Shown here: one piece after another, positions 18,032 to 25,624 of the stretch
How positions within the stretch are numbered: position 1 is the first letter of the stretch
Layout: every line of letters starts with the position of its first letter
Origin: Streptomyces hirsutus
GTDB taxonomy: Bacteria; Actinomycetota; Actinomycetes; Streptomycetales; Streptomycetaceae
Direction: 5' to 3'
DNA length: 38,293 nt
Assembly: GCF_001418415.1 (NCBI RefSeq)
Contig: NZ_LIQT01000212.1
Coordinates: 1-38,293 of the forward strand
Notes under the pieces: generated by a model
Told to the model about the DNA's origin: nothing
Seen by the model: only the letters and a program-made list of their open reading frames with translations
Databases searched by the model: none
Position numbers and translations under genes: made by a program

Positions 18032-18631
18032 TCAGCGGTGCCGGTGGCGCTCCTCCACGGCGACGGCCGCCGCCGCGACCGCGCCCAGGACGGGCAGAGC
18101 GAGCGGCGCGCTGAACCAGGCGGAGCAGACCACCACGGCCAGCCCGCCGACGATCAGGAAGGACCCGACGGGATCGAGCACGGTGCGGCGGGCAGCCTGC
18201 GCGCCCAGCGACCGCCAGGAGGCCCCGGGCCACCAGGAGGCCGCCGCGCGCAGCCCGGCGACGACCGCCGCGATCAGGGCGAGCACGCCGACGGCGCCCA
18301 CGAGCTCGCCGCCCGGCAGTCCGGCCCGTACGGCCCGCACGTCCACCCAGACCACGGCGAGGGCGGCCCACCCGGCGAGTCCGACGAGCCAACCGCCGCG
18401 CAGCGCCGACCGGAAGTCGGCCGTGAACTCCCTCAGCCCGCCGCGTTCATGGGCGAGCTGCCGTCCGAGGTGCCGCGAGCCGGCCGCGAACGCGGCGGGG
18501 TAGGTGACCAGCGGCAGCGAGGCCAGCGCGATCCACACCCCGGTGAGCAGGCACTCGGCGAACAGGGCGAACTTCCCGGCGAGCGGTGACTCGCCGCGTG
18601 CGGCACGGTTCCCGGTGCGGGCCTCGGTCAC
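18032..18631 (-). CDS. YesL/DUF624 family membrane protein
   Basis: The 199-aa protein has about five hydrophobic segments (CLLTGVWIALASLPLVTYPA, GWLVGLAGWAALAVVWVDV, LVGAVGVLALIAAVVAGLRA, PVGSFLIVGGLAVVVCSAWF, LALPVLGAVAAAAVAV). The first helix pattern, ending LPLVTYPAAFAA and followed by ERGG, fits the YesL/DUF624 family. In Bacillus subtilis yesL sits in the rhamnogalacturonan-utilisation cluster, which matches this setting. Its role is unknown, perhaps accessory to the ABC importer. GTG at 18631 has GAGGTGA upstream, and the gene begins 12 bases after the permease stop. Confidence 0.82.
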   Translation of the reverse strand: MTEARTGNRAARGESPLAGKFALFAECLLTGVWIALASLPLVTYPAAFAAGSRHLGRQLAHERGGLREFTADFRSALRGGWLVGLAGWAALAVVWVDVRAVRAGLPGGELVGAVGVLALIAAVVAGLRAAASWWPGASWRSLGAQAARRTVLDPVGSFLIVGGLAVVVCSAWFSAPLALPVLGAVAAAAVAVEERHRHR

Positions 18632-18643
18632 GATCGGTTCACC

Positions 18644-19576
18644 TCAGCCCTTCAGCCCGGACGTGGCCATGCCGTCGATGAGGTAGCGCTGGAAGGCCAG
18701 GAAGAAGGCCAGCACCGGCAGGAGCGCGACGAGGGACATGGCGATCATGCCGCCGTAGTTCGCCACCCCTTCCTGGTCGACGAACATCTTCAGCCCGAGT
18801 GAAACGGTGTACTTGCCGGGCTCGTTGAGGTAGATCAGCGGACCCATGAAGTCGTTCCAGACGTTGATGAAGGTGAAGATGGCACTGGTGATCAGGGCCG
18901 GCCGGCACAGCGGGAGCACGATCGACCAGTAGATGCGGAAGTGCCCGCAGCCGTCGAGGCGTGCCGCCTCGTCGAGTTCCCTGGGCAGGTTGCGCATGAA
19001 CTGCACCATCAGGAAGACGAAGAACGCCTCCGTGGCCAGGTACTTCCCCAGCAGGAGCGGGGTGTACGTGTTGATCATGTCCATGTTGCGGAAGAGCACG
19101 TACTGCGGGATGAGCAGCACGTGGTACGGCAGCAGCAGGGTGCCGATCATCAGGGTGAAGAGCAGATTGCGGCCGGTGAACCTGATCTTCGCGAAGGCGT
19201 AGGCGGTCAGTGAGCAGGACACCACGATCCCGACCACCGAACCGACGGCGAGAAAGAGCGAGTTGACGAAGAACGTGGAGATCTGGATGTCCGCGATGCC
19301 GTCGGCGAGGCTCGTGTAGTTGGCGGTGATCGGGTCGGCCGGGAAGAGGTCCAGGCTGCCGACGATGTCCTCACTGTTCTTGAAGGACCCGCCGATGACC
19401 CAGATCACCGGGTAGAGGATCACCGCGAGGATCGCCAGCGATCCTGTGTGCCAGGCGAGCGAGCCGGGCAGACGGCGCCGCAGGGCCCCCGCCCTCGTGG
19501 ACCGGGCCGGTGTGCCGTCGGGGGCCGAGGGGGGTGCCCCCCGACCGAGCGAAGTCGAGAGATCGGGGGAGCTCAT
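18644..19576 (-). CDS. Sugar ABC transporter permease (MalG-like, CUT1)
   Basis: The 310-aa protein has six hydrophobic helices and the EAA loop ELDEAARLDGCGHFRIYWSIVLP, which docks on the ATPase subunit. It ends ...FFLAFQRYLIDGMATSGLKG, the usual MalG/AraQ C-terminus. It is the second permease of a CUT1 importer, overlapping the first permease by 4 bases (ATGA). No ATPase gene is present; Streptomyces CUT1 systems commonly share the MsiK ATPase encoded elsewhere. The cytoplasmic N-terminal tail is about 40 residues long. Substrate is probably a pectin-derived oligosaccharide, by context. Confidence 0.93.
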   Translation of the reverse strand: MSSPDLSTSLGRGAPPSAPDGTPARSTRAGALRRRLPGSLAWHTGSLAILAVILYPVIWVIGGSFKNSEDIVGSLDLFPADPITANYTSLADGIADIQISTFFVNSLFLAVGSVVGIVVSCSLTAYAFAKIRFTGRNLLFTLMIGTLLLPYHVLLIPQYVLFRNMDMINTYTPLLLGKYLATEAFFVFLMVQFMRNLPRELDEAARLDGCGHFRIYWSIVLPLCRPALITSAIFTFINVWNDFMGPLIYLNEPGKYTVSLGLKMFVDQEGVANYGGMIAMSLVALLPVLAFFLAFQRYLIDGMATSGLKG

Positions 19577-20574
19577 CGGCCGCCCTCCTCGTAGTGCACC
19601 CAGCGCTTCTGGGACCAGAAGAGCACCGCGGTGACCAGGGCGACCGCGACCAGCAGCATCCACGCCATCGCGGAGGCCAGGCCCATCCGGCTGTTCTCGA
19701 AGCCCTGGACGTACAGATAACAGGTATAGACCATGGTTCCGTCCGCGGGACCGCAGGCGTTGCCCCCGGCGCCGCCGCCGACGATGTAGGCCGAGCTGAA
19801 GATCTGGAAGGAGTGGATGGTCTCCAGCAGCACGTTGAAGAAGAGGACCGGGGAGATCATCGGCAGGGTGATGTTCCAGAACTGCCGGAGTCTGCCCGCT
19901 CCGTCGACGTCCGCCGCCTCGTACAGTTCGCGCGGCACCTGCTTCAGGCCGGCCAGGAAGATGACCATGGGGGCGCCGAACTGCCAGACGGTGAGCGCCA
20001 CCAGGCTGTAGATGATCAGGTCCGGGTCACCGGTCCAGCCGCCGGCGTCGATGCCGAAGAGCTTCTGCGTGCGGTCGACGACCGCGTCGTCGGAGAAGAT
20101 CGCCTTCCACACGATGGCGACGGAGACGCTCGCCCCGATCAGCGACGGCGCGTAGAAGGCGGCCCGGTAGAAGGCCTGCCCGCGCCGCTTCTGGGCCAGC
20201 AGCAGCGCCACCCCGAGCGCCGCGATCAGTTTGATCGGCGTACCCACGACCACGTACCAGAGCGTGACCTGCACCGAGTGGCGCCAGCGCGGGTCCGCGA
20301 ACATCTCGGAGAAGTTGTCCAGGCCGATCCACCGGGGAGCGTCGAACAGGTTGTAGTCGGTGAACGCGAAGTAGAGCGAGGCGGCCATCGGGCCCGCCGT
20401 CAGCAGCAGGAACCCGGCGATCCAGGGCGACATGAAGAGGTAGCCGGCCAGGTTCTCCCGGCGGCCCCGCCGCTTGAGGGCGGCGGGGCGCGGGGACTTC
20501 ACCGGACCGTGCCGCGGCTCGGAGTCCCGGGTGAGGTCCTCCGTCGCAGGGGCGTGTGTCACGGCGCTTCCCAT
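19573..20574 (-). CDS. Sugar ABC transporter permease (MalF-like, CUT1)
   Basis: The 333-aa protein has a 45-residue cytoplasmic tail, a first helix YLFMSPWIAGFLLLTAGPMAASLYFAF and the family YNLF-x-W-x-GLDNF segment. The EAA loop is ELYEAADVDGAGRLRQFWNITLPM. It pairs with the downstream MalG-like permease to form the transmembrane channel of a CUT1 importer. The start codon shares its A with the stop codon of the binding-protein gene (TGATG). A Gly/Cys-containing periplasmic loop near residue 275 (GGGAGGNACGPADG) is a small peculiarity. Confidence 0.93.
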   Translation of the reverse strand: MGSAVTHAPATEDLTRDSEPRHGPVKSPRPAALKRRGRRENLAGYLFMSPWIAGFLLLTAGPMAASLYFAFTDYNLFDAPRWIGLDNFSEMFADPRWRHSVQVTLWYVVVGTPIKLIAALGVALLLAQKRRGQAFYRAAFYAPSLIGASVSVAIVWKAIFSDDAVVDRTQKLFGIDAGGWTGDPDLIIYSLVALTVWQFGAPMVIFLAGLKQVPRELYEAADVDGAGRLRQFWNITLPMISPVLFFNVLLETIHSFQIFSSAYIVGGGAGGNACGPADGTMVYTCYLYVQGFENSRMGLASAMAWMLLVAVALVTAVLFWSQKRWVHYEEGGR

Positions 20575-21875
20575 CAGCCGGCGAGAGCCGTCTTCGACTC
20601 GGTGAAGAACTGCTTGACGGCGTCCGCCACGGAGCGCTTGCCCAGGCCCAGCTCCTCGGCGATGCGCAGGAACGCGGCCTCGCAGATGTCGGCGCCGTTC
20701 GGGTGCGGGGTGATGGGCTCCAGGACGTCCGCCTCGACGAGGGACTGCTCGTAGGCCGCGATCGCCTTGTTGACCGGGTCGGTCGGCCGGTACGCGTCGA
20801 ACTGGGCCTGCGTCGTGGGCACACCGCGGTCGTATCCCATGATCTTGGCGACCTCGGGATCGTGCACCATGAAGTCGATGAACCGGGCCACTTCCTCGGG
20901 GTGCTGGGTGCGCTTGGAGGCACTGAGCATCAGGGAGCCGAGGTACTGACCGGTCTTCCTGCCGTCCGTGGTCGGGATGGGCGCGAGGCCGTACTCGCTC
21001 TTGCCCTCGGAGGTGTAGCGGACGGTGAAGTTGTCCCAGGTGAACTCGCTTCCGGCGAGTTCGGCGGAGAGCGCCGACTTGGGCTTGATCTGGGCGACCT
21101 TCTTCGGGTCGGCGAACAGGCCGGTCCTGACGCCCTTCTCCGCCTTGGTCCACCACTGGGTCAGATCCGCCTCGGTGAAGCCCAGGCCGTCCTCGGTGAA
21201 GAACACCTTTCCGTTCTGCCGCAGATACAGGTCGTAGAGGTACATGACGCCGTACATGCCGCTGTCTCCGGCCCGGCCCGCCCTGTCGCGGATCCTCACC
21301 ATCGCCTCGTCGAAGTCGTCCCAGGTCCACCCCTGTTCGGGCTTGATGCCGGCCCGGGTGTAGACGGGCTTGTCGATGACCAGGGCCAGCGAGTTCGACC
21401 CCACGGGCACGCCGAGGAGCTTGCCGTCGACCTCGCCGAACTTCTCCAGACCCGCCCGGAATCCGTCCATGGAGAGGTTGCCGGCCTTCACCTGCCCGTT
21501 GAGGTCGAGCAGCACATTCTTCGCATCGTATTTGCGGAGGAATCCGATGGCATTCTGGAACACGTCCGGAGGATTCCCTCCGGACGCCTGCGTGTTGAAC
21601 TTCTTCCAGAAGTCGGGGTATGGCTGGAAGTCGGTCTTGATCTTGATCTTCGGGTACTTCTCCTCGAAGAGCGCGATGGTCTTGTTGATGCGTTCGGCCC
21701 GGTCCTCGGCGCCCCACCAGGAGTAACGGAGTGTCACAGTCCCCTTGCTCGATCCGCTTCCCCCGCCGCACGCGGTGGCCGTGGCGCCCAGCCCCGCTAC
21801 GGCCAGCGAGGCTCCCGCCGCTTTGAGGACCGTCCGCCTTCCGGCCTGCCCCTCCGCATTCCCGCCCTGCTGCAT
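20574..21875 (-). CDS. Sugar ABC transporter substrate-binding lipoprotein
   Basis: The 433-aa protein starts with a signal sequence carrying RR (GRRTVLKAAG) and a lipobox LGATATAC, followed by the flexible GGGSGSSKG spacer. It is therefore probably an exported lipoprotein, perhaps through Tat. The mature part is a cluster-B/family 1 sugar-binding protein (LRYSWWGAEDRAERINKTIALFEEKYPKIKI). It starts an operon for two permeases, a YesL-like protein and a rhamnogalacturonan-lyase-like enzyme. GGGGAGG lies 7 bases before the chosen ATG; an in-frame ATG at 21908 is less likely. The ligand is probably a pectin fragment, judged only from the neighbouring lyase. Confidence 0.92.
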   Translation of the reverse strand: MQQGGNAEGQAGRRTVLKAAGASLAVAGLGATATACGGGSGSSKGTVTLRYSWWGAEDRAERINKTIALFEEKYPKIKIKTDFQPYPDFWKKFNTQASGGNPPDVFQNAIGFLRKYDAKNVLLDLNGQVKAGNLSMDGFRAGLEKFGEVDGKLLGVPVGSNSLALVIDKPVYTRAGIKPEQGWTWDDFDEAMVRIRDRAGRAGDSGMYGVMYLYDLYLRQNGKVFFTEDGLGFTEADLTQWWTKAEKGVRTGLFADPKKVAQIKPKSALSAELAGSEFTWDNFTVRYTSEGKSEYGLAPIPTTDGRKTGQYLGSLMLSASKRTQHPEEVARFIDFMVHDPEVAKIMGYDRGVPTTQAQFDAYRPTDPVNKAIAAYEQSLVEADVLEPITPHPNGADICEAAFLRIAEELGLGKRSVADAVKQFFTESKTALAG

Positions 21876-21907
21876 ACGAGCCTCCCCGCGACGTCGCGTC
21901 CGCCTCA

Positions 21908-21932
21908 TGAATCGTTTCAAGTAAGCGCTTGC
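21908..21932 (-). promoter_or_regulatory. Tandem LacI-family operator candidates upstream of the sugar operon
   Basis: Two symmetrical elements lie side by side, 33 bases before the binding-protein start: TGAATCGTTTCA (10 of 12 positions symmetric around CG) and GTAAGCGCTTGC (symmetric AAGCGCTT core). A central CG or GC flanked by A and T runs is typical of LacI/GalR-family operators in Streptomyces sugar operons. No regulator gene is in the window. Confidence 0.5.
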
Positions 21933-22259
21933 TGGCACAAAGTACGGAGGACCCACGAGCGCGTCAATGATTCGGACAGGAATTGATGGGCGCACCGGCC
22001 GGGCGGGAGCCGCGACGGCTCGCACCCCTTCGGCCGAGACGGACGGAGACGGACGGAAACACCCAGGTCCACGCGGCCCGACCGAGGGACCGAACACCGC
22101 CGGGCCCGCCGGAGCGCGGGGCCCGCAAGGTCACGGTTGAGTGAAGGCCGGCGCGGGCAGGGCGGTCGCACCACCTGTCGGGCGGGCGCGGGGCACCGGG
22201 CGGAGGCATCGCGCGGCCTCACCGCCACACACCCGCGCGCGCCGCCGGGGACACGCGGA

Positions 22260-22304
22260 CGCACCGCGGCCCGGCTCACTGTCGGTGAGCCGGGCTGCGG
22301 TGCG
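22260..22304 (-). terminator. Terminator of the second tRNA-Val(CAC)
   Basis: A 20-bp stem with a single G-T wobble (22260-22279 with 22285-22304) and a 5-base loop lies directly after the tRNA on the minus strand. It is one of the strongest hairpins in the window. There is no U-tract. Confidence 0.7.
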
Positions 22305-22310
22305 ATCCGG

Positions 22311-22382
22311 TGGGCGATACTGGGTTCGAACCAGTGACCTCTTCGGTGTGAACGAAGCGCTCTCCCACTGAGCTAATCGCCC
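22311..22382 (-). tRNA. tRNA-Val (anticodon CAC), second copy
   Basis: All 72 bases match the tRNA at 14586-14657, including the acceptor GGGCGAT/ATCGCCC and anticodon loop TTCACAC. Orientation is the same. Flanking sequence diverges within a few bases, and the terminators of the two copies are unrelated. Confidence 0.95.
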
Positions 22383-22460
22383 GGACGCAGGAAGAACATT
22401 ACCCCATGTCAGGGAGTGCCCGTGACGGGCGGGGACCGGTGCTCGCACCCCCGCCGCGGC

Positions 22461-22922
22461 TCACTGGTTCTCGATCTTCCAGGGCATCACGAGGCCGAAC
22501 TTCCACAGGTAGATCCCGGCCAGCGCGGTCCCGATCACGAGGGCGACGGTGGTCAGGATGATGTTCCGGCGCCGCACCCGGGGATCGAGTGCGCGCTGCG
22601 CCGCCTCGGTGACCTTGCGCTTGGTCCACCGGAGCACCAGCTGGGCCCAGACGAACTCGGTCGCCCAGATCGCCATGCCGCCGAAGATCACCACCCAGCC
22701 CGGCCCGGGGAGCACCAGCATGGCGGCACCGGCCATCACGACCGCGAGCCCCACGACGAAGACGCCCACCTGCCAGCTCAGGTGCAGGGTGCGGCGCGCT
22801 TTGACGAAGGCCGGCGCCCTGGAACCCAGCGCCCGTTCGTCCGATGCCTGGTCTGCCCTGTCCATCCCCGCTCGATCCGCCGTCATGGCCGCCTCGCCGG
22901 GTGTGTCACTCCCCGTGTTCAT
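22461..22922 (-). CDS. PGPGW-motif membrane protein (TIGR02611 family)
   Basis: The 153-aa protein has a hydrophilic N-terminus of about 45 residues and then a membrane region containing LVLPGPGWVVIFGGMAIW, the defining PGPGW transmembrane motif. A basic loop (RWTKRKVTEAAQRALDPRVRRR) and a last helix IILTTVALVIGTALAGIYLW follow. The function of the family is unknown. The gene is divergent from ssgB. ATG at 22922 (MNTGSDTPGE) is preferred; an in-frame ATG four codons upstream (MFGRMNTG) is possible. No good ribosome binding site precedes either. Confidence 0.8.
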   Translation of the reverse strand: MNTGSDTPGEAAMTADRAGMDRADQASDERALGSRAPAFVKARRTLHLSWQVGVFVVGLAVVMAGAAMLVLPGPGWVVIFGGMAIWATEFVWAQLVLRWTKRKVTEAAQRALDPRVRRRNIILTTVALVIGTALAGIYLWKFGLVMPWKIENQ

Positions 22923-23113
22923 ACGGCCAAACACTACCGGAGCCCCTCACTTCACCGGAACGGGCTCAGCTCGCGAACGATCTTTCGGCCGGTTGAGTTA
23001 CGTAAATCCATGCAAAACACTCAGAGGGGTTTACAACGGCACCGCAGGTGGCATGTCGATTTCGCCGACGTGCGAATCCCCGAGCGCACACTGAGCGAAA
23101 GGCCCTGGCGCTT

Positions 23114-23527
23114 ATGAACACCACGGTCAGCTGCGAGCTGCACCTGCGCCTCGTTGTGTCGAGCGAGTCTTCCCTGCCTGTCCCCGCAGGCCTGCGGTAC
23201 GACACGGCCGACCCCTACGCCGTGCACGCCACCTTCCATACCGGAGCCGAGGAGACCGTCGAGTGGGTGTTCGCCCGCGACCTCCTCGCCGAGGGGCTTC
23301 ACCGCCCCACGGGCACCGGCGACGTCCGCGTCTGGCCGTCGCGCAGTCATGGTCAGGGCGTCGTCTGCATCGCCCTGAGCTCTCCGGAGGGAGAGGCTCT
23401 GCTCGAGGCCCCGGCACGGGCTCTGGAGTCCTTCCTGAAGCGTACGGACGTCGCCGTGCCTCCCGGCACGGAACACCGGCACTTCGATCTCGATCAGGAG
23501 CTCTCGCACATCCTGGCGGAAAGCTAG
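23114..23527 (+). CDS. ssgB: Sporulation-specific cell division protein SsgB
   Basis: The 137-aa protein reads MNTTVSCELHLRLVVSSESS through to ELSHILAES and is essentially the invariant SsgB sequence of Streptomyces. SsgB, with SsgA, localises to future septum sites in aerial hyphae and recruits FtsZ for sporulation-specific division. The ATG is preceded by GAAAGG about 10 bases upstream. In S. coelicolor ssgB expression depends on the stress/development sigma factor SigH; I cannot identify its promoter with confidence, although 22970-23035 is unusually AT-rich for this genome. A strong hairpin follows the gene. Confidence 0.97.
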   Translation: MNTTVSCELHLRLVVSSESSLPVPAGLRYDTADPYAVHATFHTGAEETVEWVFARDLLAEGLHRPTGTGDVRVWPSRSHGQGVVCIALSSPEGEALLEAPARALESFLKRTDVAVPPGTEHRHFDLDQELSHILAES

Positions 23528-23601
23528 GCGAGGGTTCACCAAGCTGCCCGACGCCGTCGACTCGGGGTGACGGCTCGGGCCCTGACAGCCGTGCAACGGC
23601 A

Positions 23602-23647
23602 CACAACGGCGCCGACGCCGCGGGACACCGCGGGCGGCGCCGTTGTG
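23602..23647 (+). terminator. Two-part hairpin terminator after ssgB
   Basis: A 13-bp perfect outer stem (23602-23614 with 23635-23647) encloses a second CCGCGG/CCGCGG stem, 75 bases after the ssgB stop. It likely ends the ssgB transcript. Confidence 0.6.
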
Positions 23648-23803
23648 CTGCGCTCGAGCTCCGGCACGGAACCCCGGCGGGACCGTTCCTCCGCGACCCT
23701 CGAAGCCGTGTGCGAGCGAGGAGCGCTCATGGGCTTGCGGGAGCCACTACCATCGGCCAGCATCGGCGGGCGCCCGCCCGACCCTCAGGCCAGGGAGCGA
23801 ATC

Positions 23804-24364
23804 GTGCTGATCACCCACGACACCCGGTGCGCGCTGGACACCGTGGTGGATCTGGTGAACTCCGCGCCGGAGGACGACTCGGCACCGGACGGGCTGCCGG
23901 ACCTCCAGGCTCTCGAGGCCTTCGTGCGCAGCCACGAGGTCAGCGAGGTCGGGGTCCTCACGGAGTTCGACCTGTCGGCGGTGCGCAGGATCCGCGGACG
24001 GTTCGCCTCGGTCTTCGCCGCTCCCGACGCCCACAGCGCGGCCAAACTGATCAACGAGCTGATCGCGGCCGCGGGCACCACGCCCCGGCTCACCAACCAC
24101 GACGGCTACGACTGGCACGTGCACTACTTCGCCCCCGGTGCCTCGGTCACCGATCACCTGGCGGCGGACTGCGGGATGGCACTGGCGTTCTTCGTGGTCG
24201 CCGGAGAACAGGAGCGGCTGCGGCGCTGCGATGCACCGGACTGCCGGCACGCCTTCGTCGACCTCTCCCGCAACCGCTCCCGCCGCTACTGCGACAGCCG
24301 CACCTGCGGCAACCGCCTGCACGTCGCCGCGTACCGCGCACGCCGCAAGGAGGCGGCGGGCTGA
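23804..24364 (+). CDS. ABATE/CGNR zinc-finger family protein, putative regulator
   Basis: The 186-aa product starts with GTG (LITHDTRCALDTVVDLVNSAPE), preceded by AGGGAGCG. The frame is open 79 codons further up but without similarity. The N-terminal part resembles the stress-associated ABATE domain. The C-terminus is a CGNR zinc finger with ligands in RRCDAPDCRHAFVDLSRNRSRRYCDSRTCGNR (C-x4-C and C-x4-C pairs), a DNA-binding module named for its CGNR motif. It is likely a transcription factor with a sensor domain; ligand and targets are unknown. It follows ssgB on the same strand after a terminator. Confidence 0.85.
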   Translation: MLITHDTRCALDTVVDLVNSAPEDDSAPDGLPDLQALEAFVRSHEVSEVGVLTEFDLSAVRRIRGRFASVFAAPDAHSAAKLINELIAAAGTTPRLTNHDGYDWHVHYFAPGASVTDHLAADCGMALAFFVVAGEQERLRRCDAPDCRHAFVDLSRNRSRRYCDSRTCGNRLHVAAYRARRKEAAG

Positions 24365-24407
24365 GCGTACGCAGCGGGGCGGGGGCGCACTCCGGGGCCG
24401 AGCCGAG

Positions 24408-24434
24408 CTGCCTGGGCTGCCTGGGCTGCCTGGG
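24408..24434 (+). repeat. Three tandem copies of a 9-base unit
   Basis: CTGCCTGGG is repeated three times without a mismatch in the intergenic gap between the CGNR gene and the small membrane protein. It is most likely a slippage-type repeat; I see no regulatory meaning. Confidence 0.7.
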
Positions 24435-24513
24435 CCGGTCGTCCGGGCGGGCGATGTGGCGATGCCGTGCCGACGCGGTCCCGACGGGTGGCGCCGGGTA
24501 CCGCGGGTACGGC

Positions 24514-24687
24514 TCACAGCCAGAGCAGGTCGTGCAGGGCGGCCGTGAGCAGCAGACACCCGATCACCGCAAGGAAGATCATCAGCGGTGGCTGGGAAAG
24601 GGCGAAGAGGCATCCACGCGGCTCGTCCTGCGGCGGCGCGGCCTCGCTCTGTGTCGTGTCCAGCATCTCGCGGGGATCATGACGCAT
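24514..24687 (-). CDS. Small single-pass membrane protein (57 aa)
   Basis: A short frame encodes MRHDPREMLDTTQSEAAPPQ, then DEPRGCLFALSQPP, then a hydrophobic helix LMIFLAVIGCLLLTAALHDLLWL to the stop. The acidic/Pro-rich soluble N-terminus, single C-terminal helix and strong G/C third-position bias support a real gene. A possible start at 24666 (MLDTTQSEAA) would shorten it by 7 residues; no clear ribosome binding site favours either. Orientation matches the next small membrane protein upstream, 182 bases away. Function is unknown, and such genes are often missed by length cut-offs. Confidence 0.65.
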   Translation of the reverse strand: MRHDPREMLDTTQSEAAPPQDEPRGCLFALSQPPLMIFLAVIGCLLLTAALHDLLWL

Positions 24688-24869
24688 CGGGAGCGCCCGA
24701 TGCGATCACCACTCACGGACTGAACGCGAGGGTCCGATTTCCACGATCCCTCGTCCGAGCTGTGATCGTTTGCGCACGCTCCGGGACCGCCTGTGACGCT
24801 TCGGCCCGCTGCCTCCCGCTCCCGCGTCACCCCGTCACCTGCGGTGCGGCGCGTCCGCCCAGGACAGCT

Positions 24870-25331
24870 TCATATGCCGTGCTTCTTGAGGATCGCCTCG
24901 ATGTCGCTGAAGTCGTCGTCGCTCTTGGGCGCGGCCGTGGGGCGGGTCGCCGCCGGGCGGGAGCCCGGGCCCAGGGAGGGGGCCGAGGCTGCGGGAGCCA
25001 CTGCCCCGGGTTGTCCGGACGCCCCGGCCGCCCGGCGCTGCTGCTTGCGTTCCTTCCGCTCCTGGCGGGTGCCGCCGCGCCGGCGCTCCACCGCGCGCGT
25101 GGTCATGAACAGCACCCAGGACAGGCCCAGCACACCGAAGCCCGCCCAGGCCGTGGGGCTGAAGGCGGTGTCGGCCAGCCACTCGACGACACCGGTCATC
25201 ACCAGGCCGATGGGAACGAGCGCATAGGCGGCGATGCGGGTCGCGGTGAGGAATCGCTTGCGGTAGGCCGTGACCAGCGCGATGCCCAGGCCTGCCGCGG
25301 ACACGGCGGAGCAGACGGTCTCGGCAATCAT
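24870..25331 (-). CDS. Small membrane protein with conserved acidic C-terminal tail
   Basis: The 153-aa protein starts MIAETVCSAVSAAGLGIALVTAYRK. Three hydrophobic segments are visible: residues 3-22, about 35-52 (IAAYALVPIGLVMTGVVEWL) and 62-78 (WAGFGVLGLSWVLFMTT). A Lys/Arg- and Ala/Pro-rich linker leads to a terminal DDDFSDIEAILKKHGI segment, which looks like a conserved interaction peptide. GGAGGACCGG directly before the ATG settles the start; an upstream in-frame extension of 24 codons has no support. The function is unknown to me. It is divergent from the DsbA-like gene. Confidence 0.78.
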   Translation of the reverse strand: MIAETVCSAVSAAGLGIALVTAYRKRFLTATRIAAYALVPIGLVMTGVVEWLADTAFSPTAWAGFGVLGLSWVLFMTTRAVERRRGGTRQERKERKQQRRAAGASGQPGAVAPAASAPSLGPGSRPAATRPTAAPKSDDDFSDIEAILKKHGI

Positions 25332-25624
25332 CCGGTCCTCCAGGCAGGGGTTCGGTGGCATCGGGCACTTCGTCCCTTCCATCCTGCACCTTCCGGACCC
25401 CACCGGGCCATGCTCCGGCCGCAGATCAGGGACATCTCCGGGTCGGCTCCTCCGCAGGTGCCGGTGCGGCGTACTCCCCGGAGCCCGTCGTCCCGATCAT
25501 GCCGGGCTCACGGGCTCACGGGCTCCGGTGCCTGATACAGCCTGATCCGCACGAAAGGCCCTCGGGCCGGACAGGCGACAGGTCCGATTGGGTGCCGCGG
25601 CGCGGGGCTGGAAGACTGTCGGCC

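Larger units (their letters stand above)
21876..22310. other. Non-coding stretch between the sugar operon and tRNA-Val
   Basis: A 435-base region without a supported gene. It holds the operator-like palindromes of the sugar operon near 21908-21932, the upstream region of that operon and the tRNA terminator at 22260-22304. The open frames across it are GC-bias shadows. I see nothing else of note. Confidence 0.5.

Noticed and set aside
15209-18589. Plus-strand open frame of 1126 codons
   Set aside because: It runs antisense through the lyase-like and YesL-like genes and has low-complexity Gly/Val/Asp/Leu content without domains; a GC-bias shadow.
14586-22382. Calling the tRNA-bounded region a prophage or integrative element
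   Set aside because: No integrase, excisionase, replication or phage structural gene is present, so only the weaker statement of a possible old island or duplication is kept.
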